From the NCBI RefSeq assembly GCF_014195485.1, contig NZ_JACIBU010000001.1, positions 310,001-374,000 on the forward strand: a stretch of DNA of 64,000 bases, written 5' to 3'. Below the pieces are notes generated by a model. That model was not told where the DNA came from. It was given only the letters and a program-made list of their open reading frames with translations, and ran no database searches. Below are positions 23,017-32,992 of the stretch, one piece after another (position 1 is the stretch's first letter; each line of letters starts with the position of its first letter). This stretch comes from Modestobacter versicolor. GTDB lineage: Bacteria; Actinomycetota; Actinomycetes; Mycobacteriales; Geodermatophilaceae. A program made the position numbers and the translations under genes.

Positions 23017-23298
23017 ATGGCGCTCATCTACCCCGTCCACGCCGACCTCCCCGAGCCCGACGAGGACAGCGAGCCGGACTTCGCCGAGCTGGCGGCCGAC
23101 CTGTCCGACAACTGGCTGGTCGAGATCGCCGTGGGGGAGGACGGCGACGACGCGTGCTTCGGCCCGCTCACCGCCCGGGCCGCCTGGGACCTGGCGATCG
23201 ACCTCGACGACCGGCGTCCCGACTGGTCGATCTCGGTGGTGCCGCTGCACGTCGCCGGGACGGCGGACGAGCTGGTCGAGCTCTTCGACGAGGAGTAG
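23017..23298 (+). CDS. small acidic protein of unknown function
   Basis: A 93-residue, strongly acidic cytoplasmic protein (runs such as EPDEDSEPDFAELAADL at the start and ELVELFDEE at the end), with Trp residues in NWLVEIAVGEDGDD and RRPDWSISVVPL. I do not recognise a family. The leaderless promoter at the correct spacing and the codon structure support a real gene. Convergent with the response regulator gene. Confidence 0.6.
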   Translation: MALIYPVHADLPEPDEDSEPDFAELAADLSDNWLVEIAVGEDGDDACFGPLTARAAWDLAIDLDDRRPDWSISVVPLHVAGTADELVELFDEE

Positions 23299-23346
23299 CG
23301 GCCGACGCGGTCACGACGGCGGGTGCTCGGCGGCAGAGAGCTCGTC

Positions 23347-23366
23347 GACGTTCCCGCGGGAACGTC
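23347..23366. repeat. 20-nt perfect palindrome
   Basis: GACGTTCCCG is followed directly by its own complement. It lies 49 nt after the small acidic gene and 86 nt beyond the response regulator stop. The lack of a loop fits a dimeric protein site as well as a terminator. Confidence 0.5.
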
Positions 23367-23451
23367 ACCGCCCCGTGAGATCAGTCGTCCAGCCCCCACT
23401 CGCCGAGGTGCGGACCTCCGATGCCCTGCGTCGAGTCGTCGCCATGACGGG

Positions 23452-24096
23452 CTAGGTCAGCCCGGCTTCGTACGCGGCGATCACGAGGTGGACCCGGTCG
23501 CGAGCGCCCATCTTCGCGAGGATGCGGCCCACGTGGGTCTTGGCGGTCAGCGGGCTGACGACCAGCTCGTCCGCGATCTCCTGGTTGCTCCTGCCCGCGG
23601 CGACCAGCCGGAGCACCTCGCGTTCGCGCGCCGTCAGGCTGGCCAGCCGCTCGGGCGCCGGCGCGTCCGGGCGACTCAGCGCACGGGTGATGACCGCCCT
23701 CGTCGCGCCGGGCGACAGCAGCGCCTCGCCCGCCGCGACGGTGCGGATGGCGTCCAGCAGTGCAGCCGGGCGGGTGTCCTTGGGCAGGAAGCCGCACGCC
23801 CCCGCGCGGAGGCCGCGCAGCACGTTCGTGTCCGTCTCGAACGTGGTCAGGATCAGCACCTTGCTGCCGCTCGATCCCTCGTCGGCGACGATCTGCCGGG
23901 TCGCCTCGATGCCGTCGGTGCTCGGCATCCTGATGTCCATCAGGACGACGTCGGGGCGCAGCTCCAGGGTCAGCGTCACCGCGTCGTCGCCGGTGCCGGC
24001 CTCCCCGACGACCTCCATGTCACCAGCGGAGCCGACCAGCAGCGCGAAGGCGCCGCGCACCAAGGCCTGGTCGTCGGCGAGCAGGACCCGGATCAT
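23452..24096 (-). CDS. NarL/LuxR-family response regulator
   Basis: A 214-residue output regulator of a two-component system. The receiver domain (1-120) has the acidic pair ADDQ, phospho-acceptor about Asp54 in VVLMDIRMPSTDG, and the Lys in GFLPKD. The C-terminal LuxR helix-turn-helix (about 148-210) reads LTAREREVLRLVAAGRSNQEIADELVVSPLTAKTHVGRILAKMGARDR. It overlaps the kinase stop by 4 nt (ATGA) and forms one transcription unit with the kinase and MMPL genes, which it probably controls. Confidence 0.93.
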   Translation of the reverse strand: MIRVLLADDQALVRGAFALLVGSAGDMEVVGEAGTGDDAVTLTLELRPDVVLMDIRMPSTDGIEATRQIVADEGSSGSKVLILTTFETDTNVLRGLRAGACGFLPKDTRPAALLDAIRTVAAGEALLSPGATRAVITRALSRPDAPAPERLASLTAREREVLRLVAAGRSNQEIADELVVSPLTAKTHVGRILAKMGARDRVHLVIAAYEAGLT

Positions 24097-25262
24097 GACG
24101 GCACCCGCCAGGACTCCGGCAGCGGCAGGCTGGCCCGCACCTCGAACCCCCCGGACTCGCCGGGCCCGGCGGACAGCTCGCCGCCGACGGCCTGCGCCCG
24201 GCCGGTCATCCCGACGATCCCGAAGCCGGCCGGTGTCACGGTCGAGCCCGGTCGCGCGGGCCCGCGGTCGACGACCGCGATCTGCAGCCGGTCGCCGTCC
24301 TGGCTGAGCCGGACGGTGGCGTGCTCGGCCGTCGAGTGCCGGATCACGTTGGTCAGCGACTCCTGGATGATCCGGTAGGCCACGACGGACACCGTCGACG
24401 CCACCTCGTCCGGCAGCCCGGCAGCCTCCACGTCGACCCGGACACCGGCGGCCTCGGCCATGTCCACCAGACGCTGCAGCTCACCGAGCTGGGGCACCGG
24501 CTCGGTCGGCTCGGCGTCGCCACCGTGCAGGACGTCCAGGATGGCACGCAGCTCGTGGAGCGTGGCCCGGCTCGTGTCCGACAGGTCGTGCAGCGTGCTG
24601 GACAGCTCCCGCAGCGGCACGTCGTCCCGCCCCGGCAGCTGGTCGATCAGGTGCGCAGCGACCGACGCCTGGACGTTCGCGACCGCGAGGCCGTGTGCCA
24701 GGACGTCGTGCAGTTCGGCAGCGATCAGCACCCGCTCTCCGGCGACCCGCCGCTCGACCTCGTCGGCACGCTCCTGCTCGAGCCGCGCGGTGACGGCGGC
24801 CTTCCAGTTCTCGCGGAAGCGGACCGCGAGCCCGGCGAAGAAGGCCATGAGCAGCCAACCGACGCCGAGGAGCGCGTTGCCCAGTGCCCCCGACGCGGCG
24901 ACGACCGGCAGTGCCACCGCGCCCACCGCCACCAGGGCGGCGTAGCCCGGTCGTGGTGGCTCGCTGTAGCGCGCCGCCGTGAACGCCGCCACGACCAAGG
25001 CCGGCATCGTGGCTTCGTGGGGGTAGTCGAGGAGGTGGTACGGCGTCGACACGGCGAGGACCGCGAGGACGACGGGGATCGGCCAGCGCCGGCGGACCAG
25101 CAACGGCGACGACATCGCGGCCAGGAGCGCGATCGCCCAGAGGTCCACGCGTCGCTCGTCCCCGGCACTGACCGCCTGGAGCGTGATCGCGCCGACGACG
25201 CCGAGCGCGAACGACCCCGCCGCCAGCAGCCGGTCGGCCACTGGCGGACGGAGTGCTCTCAT
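24093..25262 (-). CDS. DesK/NarX-type sensor histidine kinase
   Basis: A 389-residue membrane sensor. Four to five hydrophobic segments fill residues about 10-148, with little extracytoplasmic loop, so the signal is probably felt in or near the membrane. A short coiled region leads to the HisKA_3 dimerisation domain with AAELHDVLAHGLAVANVQ (phospho-His about 185). The ATPase domain has ESLTNVIRHS (N box), AVVDRGP and GFGIVGMTGR (G boxes). The gene begins 3 nt after the MMPL stop. This small-sensor design is common where a kinase watches membrane stress caused by drugs. Confidence 0.92.
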   Translation of the reverse strand: MRALRPPVADRLLAAGSFALGVVGAITLQAVSAGDERRVDLWAIALLAAMSSPLLVRRRWPIPVVLAVLAVSTPYHLLDYPHEATMPALVVAAFTAARYSEPPRPGYAALVAVGAVALPVVAASGALGNALLGVGWLLMAFFAGLAVRFRENWKAAVTARLEQERADEVERRVAGERVLIAAELHDVLAHGLAVANVQASVAAHLIDQLPGRDDVPLRELSSTLHDLSDTSRATLHELRAILDVLHGGDAEPTEPVPQLGELQRLVDMAEAAGVRVDVEAAGLPDEVASTVSVVAYRIIQESLTNVIRHSTAEHATVRLSQDGDRLQIAVVDRGPARPGSTVTPAGFGIVGMTGRAQAVGGELSAGPGESGGFEVRASLPLPESWRVPS

Positions 25263-25265
25263 CGT

Positions 25266-27383
25266 TCACACACGGTCGTCGACACTGTCCTCACTCGTCC
25301 GGGAGAGCCTGCTGGGCCACCAGATCCTCGACCCCAGCGACATCGTCAGTGCGGGGACCACGACGGACCGCACCAGCAAGGTGTCGATGAGCACGCCGAC
25401 GGCGACCAGCACCCCGATCTCGACGAGCATGACGAGCGGCAGCGAGGCGAGCACCGCGAACGTCGCCGCCAGCACGACGCCGGCCGAGGTGATCACGCCA
25501 CCTGTCACCGCGAGGCCCCGCTTCGTGCCCTCGGCAGTCCCGTGCCGGACGGCTTCCTCGCGTACCCGGGTCATCAGGAAGATGTTGTAGTCGACACCGA
25601 GCGCGACCAGGAAGAGGAACCCGATCAGGGGCACCGACGACTCCAGCCCGGCGAACCCGAGCACGTGGTCGAACAACAGGTTGCTGAGCCCGAGGGCTCC
25701 GAAGTACGACACCACGACGGTGGCGACCAGCACCAGCGGAGCCACGATCGCCCGCAGCAGCAGCCCGAGGATGCTGAGCACCACCAGCAGGATCAGCGGC
25801 ATCACCAGGTTGCGGTCGGTCCGGTTGGTCTCGGCCTCGTCGAGCCTCTCGGCACTCGGACCGCCGACCAGCGCACCCTCCTCCCCGGCGACCTCGCGCA
25901 CGTTCTCCCGCAGCCGCTCGATCGTCGCCGTCTCACCCGTGGTGTCCGGGGCGTCGACCGGGATCACGGAGATCTCCACCCAGTCGTCGCTGGACCGACG
26001 GAGCTCGGCCTGGGCGACCCCCGGTGTGCCCTCGACGGCGGTCAGGACCTCGAGGCTCTGGCCCGGCCGGCTCATCACGGTGAGCGGCTGACCGCTCTGG
26101 TCGGGGTAGCGGGCCTCGATCAGCTTCGCCCCGACCACCGAGTCCGGCGTCGAACGGGCGAACTGGTCCAGCTGCGGGAGCGTGCCGCTGGCACCCAGCG
26201 TGCCCAGCGCGAGACCGCCCAGGACCACCAGCGGGACCACCCAGCTGACGACGCGGCGGCGCGAGACCAGCTCGCCGAGCCGGGCCCACCCAGACCGGGG
26301 CTTGTGCGACTCGCCCCCGAGTCGCGGGACGAAGGGCCAGAAGACCCGTCGCCCGAGCACCACCAGCAGCGCCGGGAAGAGCGTCAGCATGACCAGCATC
26401 GCGGCCACGATGCCCGCTGCACCCACCGGGCCGAGACTGCTGATGCTGTTCAGGTCCGCGGCCAGCAGGCACAACAGGCCGGCGACCACCGTCGCCGCCG
26501 AGGCGAGGATGGCCGGGCCGGCCCCACGCAGCGCCTGCAGCATCGCGTCGATCGGCCGTTCGTGGCGGTGCAGCTCCTCGCGGTAGCGGGACACCAGGAG
26601 CAGGGCGTAGTCGGTGCCCGCGCCGAAGACCAGCACGATCAGCAGCGCCGAGCTCATGCTCGTGATGGTGAAGTCGAAGACCTGGGTGAGCGCGTAGACG
26701 GTGGCCATCGCAGCGATCGCCGCGACCCCGACCGAGGCGAGCGGGACCAGCCACAGCAGCGGGCTGCGGTACGTGATGATCAGCAGGAGCGCCACCACCA
26801 CGGCCGTGGCGAGCATCAACGTCGCGTCGACGGCGTCGAAGACCTCGTCCATGTCGGCCCCCAGCGCGGTCGGACCGGTGACGTGTGCGTCCAGGCCGCT
26901 GGGCCGGTCGGCGAGGAGGGCACGCGCGTCCGCGGTGGCGGCGGCGTCCTCGGCGACCGCATCGCGGTCGAGCGGGAACGCGTACATCAGGGCCGTGCCG
27001 TCGGCGGAGTCGACGATGTCGGGCAGTGCGTCGGTGCCGTTGCCGAATCGCTCCGCCAGCTCGGACCGGCCGCGTTCGACCGCCTCCCGATCGCCCGGCT
27101 GGAGGCCACCCGGTCGTTCGTAGACGACCACGAGCAGGCCGTTCTCGCCACCGGGCAGGTCGGCCTCGGCCTGGAGCACCTTGGTCGACTGGGCGCTGGC
27201 CGGCAGGTAGTCGACCTGCCCGTCGCGGGTCACCGAGTCGAGCTTGCCGGAGAGCGAGTAGCCGCCCACCATCAACCCGACCCACACGGCCAGCACGAGC
27301 CAGGGCAGCAGCGTCTTGGTCCGTGATCGCTTCGGTCTCTCATCGGCACCGGTGTGGTCGGGCGCCGCCAGTTGAGTGGTCAT
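25266..27383 (-). CDS. MMPL/RND-family transporter
   Basis: A 705-residue lipid or drug exporter with two repeats of an extracytoplasmic domain followed by about five membrane helices. Landmarks are LLPWLVLAVWVGLMVGGYSLSG, FGAGTDYALLLVSRYREELHR in helix 4-5 of repeat one and its twin ALGVDYNIFLMTRVREE in repeat two, typical of the MMPL proton relay. The ATG at 27383 is chosen, though an in-frame GTG at 27404 is possible and neither has a good ribosome site. First gene of an MMPL-kinase-regulator operon, with a 24-nt inverted repeat upstream. Confidence 0.9.
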   Translation of the reverse strand: MTTQLAAPDHTGADERPKRSRTKTLLPWLVLAVWVGLMVGGYSLSGKLDSVTRDGQVDYLPASAQSTKVLQAEADLPGGENGLLVVVYERPGGLQPGDREAVERGRSELAERFGNGTDALPDIVDSADGTALMYAFPLDRDAVAEDAAATADARALLADRPSGLDAHVTGPTALGADMDEVFDAVDATLMLATAVVVALLLIITYRSPLLWLVPLASVGVAAIAAMATVYALTQVFDFTITSMSSALLIVLVFGAGTDYALLLVSRYREELHRHERPIDAMLQALRGAGPAILASAATVVAGLLCLLAADLNSISSLGPVGAAGIVAAMLVMLTLFPALLVVLGRRVFWPFVPRLGGESHKPRSGWARLGELVSRRRVVSWVVPLVVLGGLALGTLGASGTLPQLDQFARSTPDSVVGAKLIEARYPDQSGQPLTVMSRPGQSLEVLTAVEGTPGVAQAELRRSSDDWVEISVIPVDAPDTTGETATIERLRENVREVAGEEGALVGGPSAERLDEAETNRTDRNLVMPLILLVVLSILGLLLRAIVAPLVLVATVVVSYFGALGLSNLLFDHVLGFAGLESSVPLIGFLFLVALGVDYNIFLMTRVREEAVRHGTAEGTKRGLAVTGGVITSAGVVLAATFAVLASLPLVMLVEIGVLVAVGVLIDTLLVRSVVVPALTMSLGSRIWWPSRLSRTSEDSVDDRV

Positions 27384-27439
27384 GGCGATCACGCTGTCAA
27401 CCACGCGGGGCTGACGCGTCCGGCCACGGCACGCACTCC

Positions 27440-27463
27440 GCCGTACTCCGTGCGGAGTACGGC
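27440..27463. promoter_or_regulatory. 24-nt inverted repeat, candidate operator
   Basis: GCCGTACTCCG and CGGAGTACGGC flank a central TG (11-bp arms). It lies 57-80 nt upstream of the MMPL ATG and 50 nt after the MBL-fold gene stop. The 2-nt spacer favours a dimeric repressor site over a terminator. Confidence 0.5.
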
Positions 27464-27512
27464 AGGCGGCCGGGTCAGGCGACCAGGGCCTGCCTCCCGA
27501 GGTGAGCGGGTG

Positions 27513-28181
27513 TCACCAGCCGCGCTCGCGCCACTCCGCCAGCTGGGGGCGCTCGGTGCCGATGGTGGTGTCCTTGCCGTGGCCCGGGTACACCCACGCC
27601 TCGTCGGGCAGCTCGCCGAACAGCCGGGCCTCGACGTCGTCGATGAGGCTGGCGAACCGGGTGGCGTCCTGCTGGGTGTTGCCCACGCCGCCGGGGAACA
27701 GGCTGTCGCCGGTGAAGACGTGCGTGCCGGCGTCGCCCGGGCCGCGCCACACCAGCGCGATCGAGCCGGGCGTGTGCCCGCGCAGGTGCACCACCTCCAG
27801 CACCTGGTCGCCCACCGCCACCGTGTCCCCGTGCTCCACCGGCCGGGTCACCTGCACCGGGAGGTCGGCGGCGTCGGCCGGGTGCGCCACCGTCTGCGCC
27901 CCGGTCGCCTCGACGACCTGGGGGAGCGCGCGGTGGTGGTCCCAGTGCCCGTGGGTGGTGACGACGGTGCGCAGGTCCGCGCCGCCGACCAGGGCGAGCA
28001 GCGCCTCCGGTTCGGCAGCGGCGTCCACGAGCAGCGCCTCGCCGGTCGAGGTGGCGGTCAGCAGGTAGGCGTTGTTCGCCATCTCGCCCACGGCCAGCTT
28101 CGCGATGGTCAGCCCCGGCAGTTCCCGGACGTCGGCCGTGCCGCCGACCTGCACGTCGCCGGTGTACGTCTGCCCGCTCAT
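27513..28181 (-). CDS. MBL-fold metallohydrolase (glyoxalase II-like)
   Basis: A 222-residue cytoplasmic zinc hydrolase. The metal motif TTHGHWDHH (HxHxDH), HLRGHTPGSIAL, VFTGDSLFPGGVGNT and WVYPGHGKDTTIG are the five landmark elements of the glyoxalase II-like branch. The likely reaction is hydrolysis of a thioester or similar ester. ATG 28181 has GGAG 6-9 nt upstream. Divergent from the amidase gene across 48 nt. Confidence 0.88.
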   Translation of the reverse strand: MSGQTYTGDVQVGGTADVRELPGLTIAKLAVGEMANNAYLLTATSTGEALLVDAAAEPEALLALVGGADLRTVVTTHGHWDHHRALPQVVEATGAQTVAHPADAADLPVQVTRPVEHGDTVAVGDQVLEVVHLRGHTPGSIALVWRGPGDAGTHVFTGDSLFPGGVGNTQQDATRFASLIDDVEARLFGELPDEAWVYPGHGKDTTIGTERPQLAEWRERGW

Positions 28182-28216
28182 CCCGCTCCGATCTGAGAAC
28201 TGTCGGTGCCCCCGGA

Positions 28217-28222
28217 TAGGTT
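28217..28222 (+). promoter_or_regulatory. -10 box of the leaderless amidase gene
   Basis: TAGGTT ends 7 nt before the ATG at 28230, with no ribosome site. Confidence 0.55.
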
Positions 28223-28229
28223 CGACCGC

Positions 28230-29687
28230 ATGGACGCTAGTGCAGGTTCCGCGCGCCCTGACCCGTCGACCGGGTCGGTGACCGACCGCGCTGCGGAGGG
28301 CACCGGCATCGTGGGGGCACCAGCCACCGAGCTGGCCGCCCGGGTCCGCTCCGGCGAGCTGTCCGCCGTCGAGGTGGTCCGCGCGCACCTGGCCCACCTG
28401 ACCGAGGTGGAGGCCCGGATCGGCGCCTTCCGCGTCGTGCGCGCCGAGGCCGCCCTGGCCGAGGCCGCCGCCGTCGACGCGTCCACCCGGCGCGCCGAGC
28501 TGCCGCTGGCGGGGGTGCCGATCGCGGTGAAGGACAACGTCGCGGTCGCCGGCGAGGTCGCCACCGACGGCTCGCTGGCGCACCGCCCGGCCCCGGCGAC
28601 GGCCGACCACCCGGTCGTCGCGCGGCTGCGGGCCGCCGGTGCCGTGGTGGTCGGCATCAGCCGGGTGCCCGAGCTCTGCCTCTACTCCGCCACCGACGCG
28701 CCGGGCACCGTCACCCGCAACCCCTGGGACACCGCGCGCTCGTCCGCCGGCTCCAGCGGGGGCAGCGCGGCCGCGGTCGCCGCCGGCGTCGTGCCGCTGG
28801 CCCAGGGCAACGACGGCATGGGCTCGCTGCGGCTGCCGGCCGCAGCCTGCGGCCTGGTCACCCTCAAGCCCGGCTCGGGCGTCGTCCCGGCGCAGATCGG
28901 CGCCGACGACTGGTCCGGGATGGCGGAGAACGGCGTGCTCGCCACCACCGTCGCCGACCTCGCCACCGGCTTCGCGGTGCTGGCCGGCACCCCGGTGGTC
29001 CCGCCGGCGGCCCCTGCGGCGCCGCTGCGGGTCGCCGTCTCCACCCGCTCACCCGTCCTCGGGGTCCGGCTCGACGATGCCGGGCGCGCGGCGGTCGACG
29101 CGGTGGTCGCCGAGCTGCGAGCGGCCGGGCACACCGTCGTCCGCAAGGACCCGGTGGTCACCCCGGCCGCCGCGCTGGGCACGGTCGCCCGGTGGCTGGC
29201 CGGCGCCGACGCCGATGCCGAGGCGCTCGACCTGGACCGGCCGGCTATGGAGCCGCGCAGCCGCACGCACGCCCGGCTGGGCCGCTGGGTGCGCCGGGCC
29301 GGGCTGGTCCGGCCGCGCACCGCGGCGGCGTTCCGGCAGCGGATGGCCGGCTTCTTCACCGACGTCGACGTGCTGCTGACCCCGGTGGTCACCGGCCCAC
29401 CGCTGGCCGCGCGGCCGTGGCACGAGCGCGGCTTCCTGGCCAACATCACCGCCAACGCCCGCTGGGCGCCCTGGACGTCGGCCTGGAACCTGGCCGGTCT
29501 GCCGGCGCTGGTCCTGCCCGCCGGCCCGGGCCGCGAGGGCCTGCCCACCTCGGTCCAGCTGGTCGGCCCGGCCGGGTCCGAGACGCGTCTACTCTGGCTG
29601 GCCGGAGAGCTGGAACGCCGGCTGCCCTGGCGGCGGCACGCGCCGGTCTTCGACCCCGTTCAGCCGGCCGGCACCGGTACCGGCTGA
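28230..29687 (+). CDS. amidase-signature family amidase
   Basis: A 485-residue amide hydrolase with the Ser-cisSer-Lys triad visible: PIAVKDNVAV (Lys), SSAGSSGGSAAAVAAG (cis-Ser region) and GNDGMGSLRLPAAACGL (nucleophile Ser). The normal GSD before the nucleophile reads GND here, a mild deviation. Not part of a gatCAB operon, so tRNA amidation is unlikely; a stand-alone amidase is favoured. The start at 28230 fits leaderless spacing. Confidence 0.88.
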   Translation: MDASAGSARPDPSTGSVTDRAAEGTGIVGAPATELAARVRSGELSAVEVVRAHLAHLTEVEARIGAFRVVRAEAALAEAAAVDASTRRAELPLAGVPIAVKDNVAVAGEVATDGSLAHRPAPATADHPVVARLRAAGAVVVGISRVPELCLYSATDAPGTVTRNPWDTARSSAGSSGGSAAAVAAGVVPLAQGNDGMGSLRLPAAACGLVTLKPGSGVVPAQIGADDWSGMAENGVLATTVADLATGFAVLAGTPVVPPAAPAAPLRVAVSTRSPVLGVRLDDAGRAAVDAVVAELRAAGHTVVRKDPVVTPAAALGTVARWLAGADADAEALDLDRPAMEPRSRTHARLGRWVRRAGLVRPRTAAAFRQRMAGFFTDVDVLLTPVVTGPPLAARPWHERGFLANITANARWAPWTSAWNLAGLPALVLPAGPGREGLPTSVQLVGPAGSETRLLWLAGELERRLPWRRHAPVFDPVQPAGTGTG

Positions 29688-29870
29688 TCCGCGCCCGTCG
29701 CCCGGCCGGACGGTGGGGGAGACCGAGCCCACACGTGGGTGTCGGGAAGCCGCTCTCCCGGCACACCGTTCGACCAGGTGATGGACCAGCCACGGCCCCA
29801 GCTCCGCCCCGCACCACCCGTCCCCGCCCACCGGGGACAGCACCGAACCACTGCGACCGACAGGGATCAC

Positions 29871-32804
29871 ATGGACCGGCTCGTCGTCAGCGGCGCCCGA
29901 GAGCACAACCTCAAGGACGTCCACCTCGACCTGCCCCGCGACGCGATGATCGTGTTCACGGGGCTCTCCGGCTCGGGCAAGTCCAGCCTGGCCTTCGACA
30001 CGATCTTCGCCGAGGGCCAGCGCCGGTACGTCGAGTCGCTGTCGGCCTACGCCCGCCAGTTCCTCGGTCAGATGGACAAGCCGGACGTCGACTTCATCGA
30101 GGGCCTGTCGCCGGCGGTGTCCATCGACCAGAAGGCGACCAACCGGAACCCGCGGTCGACCGTCGGCACGATCACCGAGGTCTACGACTACCTGCGCCTC
30201 CTCTACGCCCGCGCCGGTCAGCCGCACTGCCCCAACTGCGGCAAGCCGATCTCCCGGCAGACGCCGCAGCAGATCGTCGACCAGGTGCTGGCGATGGAGG
30301 AGGGCACCCGGTTCCAGGTGCTCGCCCCGGTCGTCCGGGCCCGCAAGGGCGAGTACGTCGACCTGTTCAGCTCGCTGCAGACCCAGGGCTTCTCCCGGGT
30401 GCGGGTCGACGGCACCGTCCACCCGCTGACCGAGCCGCCGAAGCTCAAGAAGCAGGAGAAGCACACGATCGAGGTGATCGTCGACCGGCTGACGGTCAAG
30501 GAGAGCGCCAAGCGCCGGCTCACCGACTCGGTCGAGACCGCCCTCGGCCTGGCCGGCGGCCTGGTCGTCCTCGACTTCGTCGACCTCCCCGAGAACGACC
30601 CGCAGCGCGAGCGCACCTTCTCCGAGCACCTCGCCTGCATCGACGACGGGCTGTCGTTCGAGGCGCTGGAGCCGCGGTCGTTCTCGTTCAACTCCCCGTT
30701 CGGCGCCTGCCCGGAGTGCACCGGCATCGGCACCCGCAAGGAGGTCGACCCCGACCTCGTGGTGCCCGACCCGCAGAAGAGCCTCGGCGAGGGCGCGATC
30801 GCGCCGTGGGCCGGCTCGATGAGCAACGAGTACTTCCAGCGGCTGCTGGGCGGGCTCGGCGACATGCTCGGCTTCTCGATGAAGACCCCGTGGGAGCAGC
30901 TGCCCGCCAAGGTGCAGAAGGCGGTGCTGCACGGGTCCCCGGACCAGGTGCACGTCCGCTACAAGAACCGCTACGGCCGCGAGCGCAGCTACTACGCCGC
31001 GTTCGAGGGCGTGCTGCCCTTCCTCGAGCGCCGGCACGAGGACACCGACAGCGAGTTCATGAAGGACAAGTACGAGGGCTACATGCGGGACGTGCCGTGC
31101 CCCGTCTGCCACGGCACCCGGCTGAAGCCCGAGATCCTGGCCGTCAAGATGAACGGCCGGTCCATCGCCGAGGTCACGGGCCTGTCCATCGGCGACGCGT
31201 CGGAGTGGCTGGACGCGCTGGAGCTGGGCGAGCGCGAGAAGGCCATCGCCGACGCCGTCCTCCGCGAGATCCAGGCCCGGCTGTCCTTCCTCGTCTCCGT
31301 CGGGCTGGACTACCTGTCCCTCGACCGGCCGGCGGCGACCCTCGCCGGTGGTGAGGCGCAGCGCATCCGGCTGGCCACCCAGATCGGCTCGGGGCTGGTC
31401 GGCGTCCTCTACGTGCTCGACGAGCCCTCGATCGGGCTGCACCAGCGCGACAACGTCCGGCTGATCGAGACGCTGGTCCGGCTCCGCGACATGGGCAACA
31501 CGCTGATCGTCGTCGAGCACGACGAGGACACCATCAAGCACGCCGACTGGGTCGTCGACATCGGCCCGGGCGCCGGCGAGCACGGCGGCGAGGTCGTGGT
31601 CAGCGGCACCTACGAGGACCTGCTGGCCAGCGAGCGGTCGATCACCGGGCAGTACCTGTCCGGCCGTCGCGAGATCGCGATCCCCAAGGAGCGGCGGGTG
31701 CCGACCCCGGGTCGCGAGCTGGTGGTCAAGGGCGCCCGGGAGAACACCCTGCGCGGGATCGACGTGACCTTCCCGCTCGGCGTCCTGGTGGCGGTCACCG
31801 GTGTCTCGGGCTCGGGCAAGTCCAGCCTGGTCAACGACATCCTCTACACCACGCTCGCCAACGAGCTGAACCGCGCGCGGATGGTGCCCGGCCGGCACCG
31901 CACCATCACCGGCCTGGACCAGCTGGACAAGGTCGTCGGGGTCGACCAGTCGCCGATCGGCCGCACCCCGCGGTCCAACCCGGCCACCTACACCGGCGTC
32001 TGGGACCACGTCCGCAAGCTGTTCGCCAGCACCTCGGAGGCGAAGGTCCGCGGCTACCAGCCCGGCCGGTTCTCCTTCAACGTCAAGGGCGGCCGCTGCG
32101 AGGCGTGCTCGGGCGACGGCACGCTCAAGATCGAGATGAACTTCCTGCCGGACGTCTACGTGCCTTGCGAGGTGTGCAAGGGCGCCCGGTTCAACCGGGA
32201 GACCCTCGAGGTGCACTACAAGGGCAAGACGGTGGCCGAGGTGCTGAACATGCCGATCGAGGAGGCCGCGGAGTTCTTCGAGGCCATCCCGGCGATCTCC
32301 CGGTACATGCGCACCCTCACCGACGTCGGGCTCGGCTACATCCGGCTCGGCCAGCCCGCCACGACGCTGTCCGGCGGTGAGGCGCAGCGGGTCAAGCTCG
32401 CCAGCGAGCTGCAGAAGCGCTCCAACGGCCGCACCATCTACGTGCTCGACGAGCCGACCACCGGCCTGCACTTCGAGGACATCAACAAGCTGCTGCAGGT
32501 CATCCAGGGGCTGGTCGACAAGGGCAACTCGGTCATCGTGATCGAGCACAACCTCGACGTCATCAAGAGCGCCGACTGGCTGATCGACATGGGCCCCGAG
32601 GGCGGGTTCCGCGGCGGCATGGTCGTCGCCGAGGGTGCCCCGGAGCTGGTCGCGACCGTCCCGGAGAGCCACACCGGCCGGTTCCTGGCCACCATCCTGG
32701 ACCCGGAGGCCGTCGCCGCGGCCGCCGCGCCCGCCGCCCCGAAGAAGCGGACCCGCAAGAAGCCGCAGCTCACCGCTGCGGTCGCCGGCGAGCAGGCCAG
32801 CTGA
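29871..32804 (+). CDS. uvrA: excinuclease ABC subunit A
   Basis: The damage-sensing ATPase of nucleotide excision repair, 977 residues. It has two ABC modules, with Walker [13 protein letters not shown] near the N-terminus and [13 protein letters not shown] in the second half, signature sequences [12 protein letters not shown] and [12 protein letters not shown], and zinc modules ([22 protein letters not shown], and CEACSGDG...CEVCKG). It begins [17 protein letters not shown], the standard UvrA start; ATG 29871 is preferred although the frame is open upstream. uvrB and uvrC are also in this window but in separate units. Confidence 0.97.
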   Translation: MDRLVVSGAREHNLKDVHLDLPRDAMIVFTGLSGSGKSSLAFDTIFAEGQRRYVESLSAYARQFLGQMDKPDVDFIEGLSPAVSIDQKATNRNPRSTVGTITEVYDYLRLLYARAGQPHCPNCGKPISRQTPQQIVDQVLAMEEGTRFQVLAPVVRARKGEYVDLFSSLQTQGFSRVRVDGTVHPLTEPPKLKKQEKHTIEVIVDRLTVKESAKRRLTDSVETALGLAGGLVVLDFVDLPENDPQRERTFSEHLACIDDGLSFEALEPRSFSFNSPFGACPECTGIGTRKEVDPDLVVPDPQKSLGEGAIAPWAGSMSNEYFQRLLGGLGDMLGFSMKTPWEQLPAKVQKAVLHGSPDQVHVRYKNRYGRERSYYAAFEGVLPFLERRHEDTDSEFMKDKYEGYMRDVPCPVCHGTRLKPEILAVKMNGRSIAEVTGLSIGDASEWLDALELGEREKAIADAVLREIQARLSFLVSVGLDYLSLDRPAATLAGGEAQRIRLATQIGSGLVGVLYVLDEPSIGLHQRDNVRLIETLVRLRDMGNTLIVVEHDEDTIKHADWVVDIGPGAGEHGGEVVVSGTYEDLLASERSITGQYLSGRREIAIPKERRVPTPGRELVVKGARENTLRGIDVTFPLGVLVAVTGVSGSGKSSLVNDILYTTLANELNRARMVPGRHRTITGLDQLDKVVGVDQSPIGRTPRSNPATYTGVWDHVRKLFASTSEAKVRGYQPGRFSFNVKGGRCEACSGDGTLKIEMNFLPDVYVPCEVCKGARFNRETLEVHYKGKTVAEVLNMPIEEAAEFFEAIPAISRYMRTLTDVGLGYIRLGQPATTLSGGEAQRVKLASELQKRSNGRTIYVLDEPTTGLHFEDINKLLQVIQGLVDKGNSVIVIEHNLDVIKSADWLIDMGPEGGFRGGMVVAEGAPELVATVPESHTGRFLATILDPEAVAAAAAPAAPKKRTRKKPQLTAAVAGEQAS

Positions 32805-32809
32805 CCGCT

Positions 32810-32837
32810 CCGGCCGGGCCCCGCGCGGCCCGGCCGG
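32810..32837 (+). terminator. uvrA terminator 1
   Basis: A perfect 11-bp stem (32810-32820 with 32827-32837), loop CCGCGC, starting 6 nt after the uvrA stop. Confidence 0.75.
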
Positions 32838-32840
32838 CCA

Positions 32841-32874
32841 CCGGACCGGACGGGGTGCGCCCCGCCCGGTCCGG
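32841..32874 (+). terminator. uvrA terminator 2
   Basis: A second hairpin 3 nt later: 9 bp (32841-32849 with 32866-32874), an A-C mismatch, then 5 bp closed by TGCG. It forms a tandem terminator with the first. Confidence 0.65.
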
Positions 32875-32992
32875 CGGTCCGCACTACCAGGTCACGCTCC
32901 GGGGCCGAGTCACCGCCCGGAGTTCCCGGAGCCCGCCGGCTGTGGTTGCCTGGCTGCGCCGAGAGCAGCGTCGCCGCAGGAGGAGCACCACC

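Noticed and set aside
28230-29687. GatA subunit of the tRNA amidotransferase
   Set aside because: No gatB or gatC nearby, and the sequence around the nucleophile (GNDGMGS) differs from GatA.
29688-29870. LexA (SOS) box upstream of uvrA
   Set aside because: GTTCGA occurs once near 29768 but no paired TCGAAC half-site at the required spacing was found. uvrB and uvrC also show none.
29589-32672. A 1027-codon open frame on the minus strand
   Set aside because: Antisense to uvrA; no recognisable domain.
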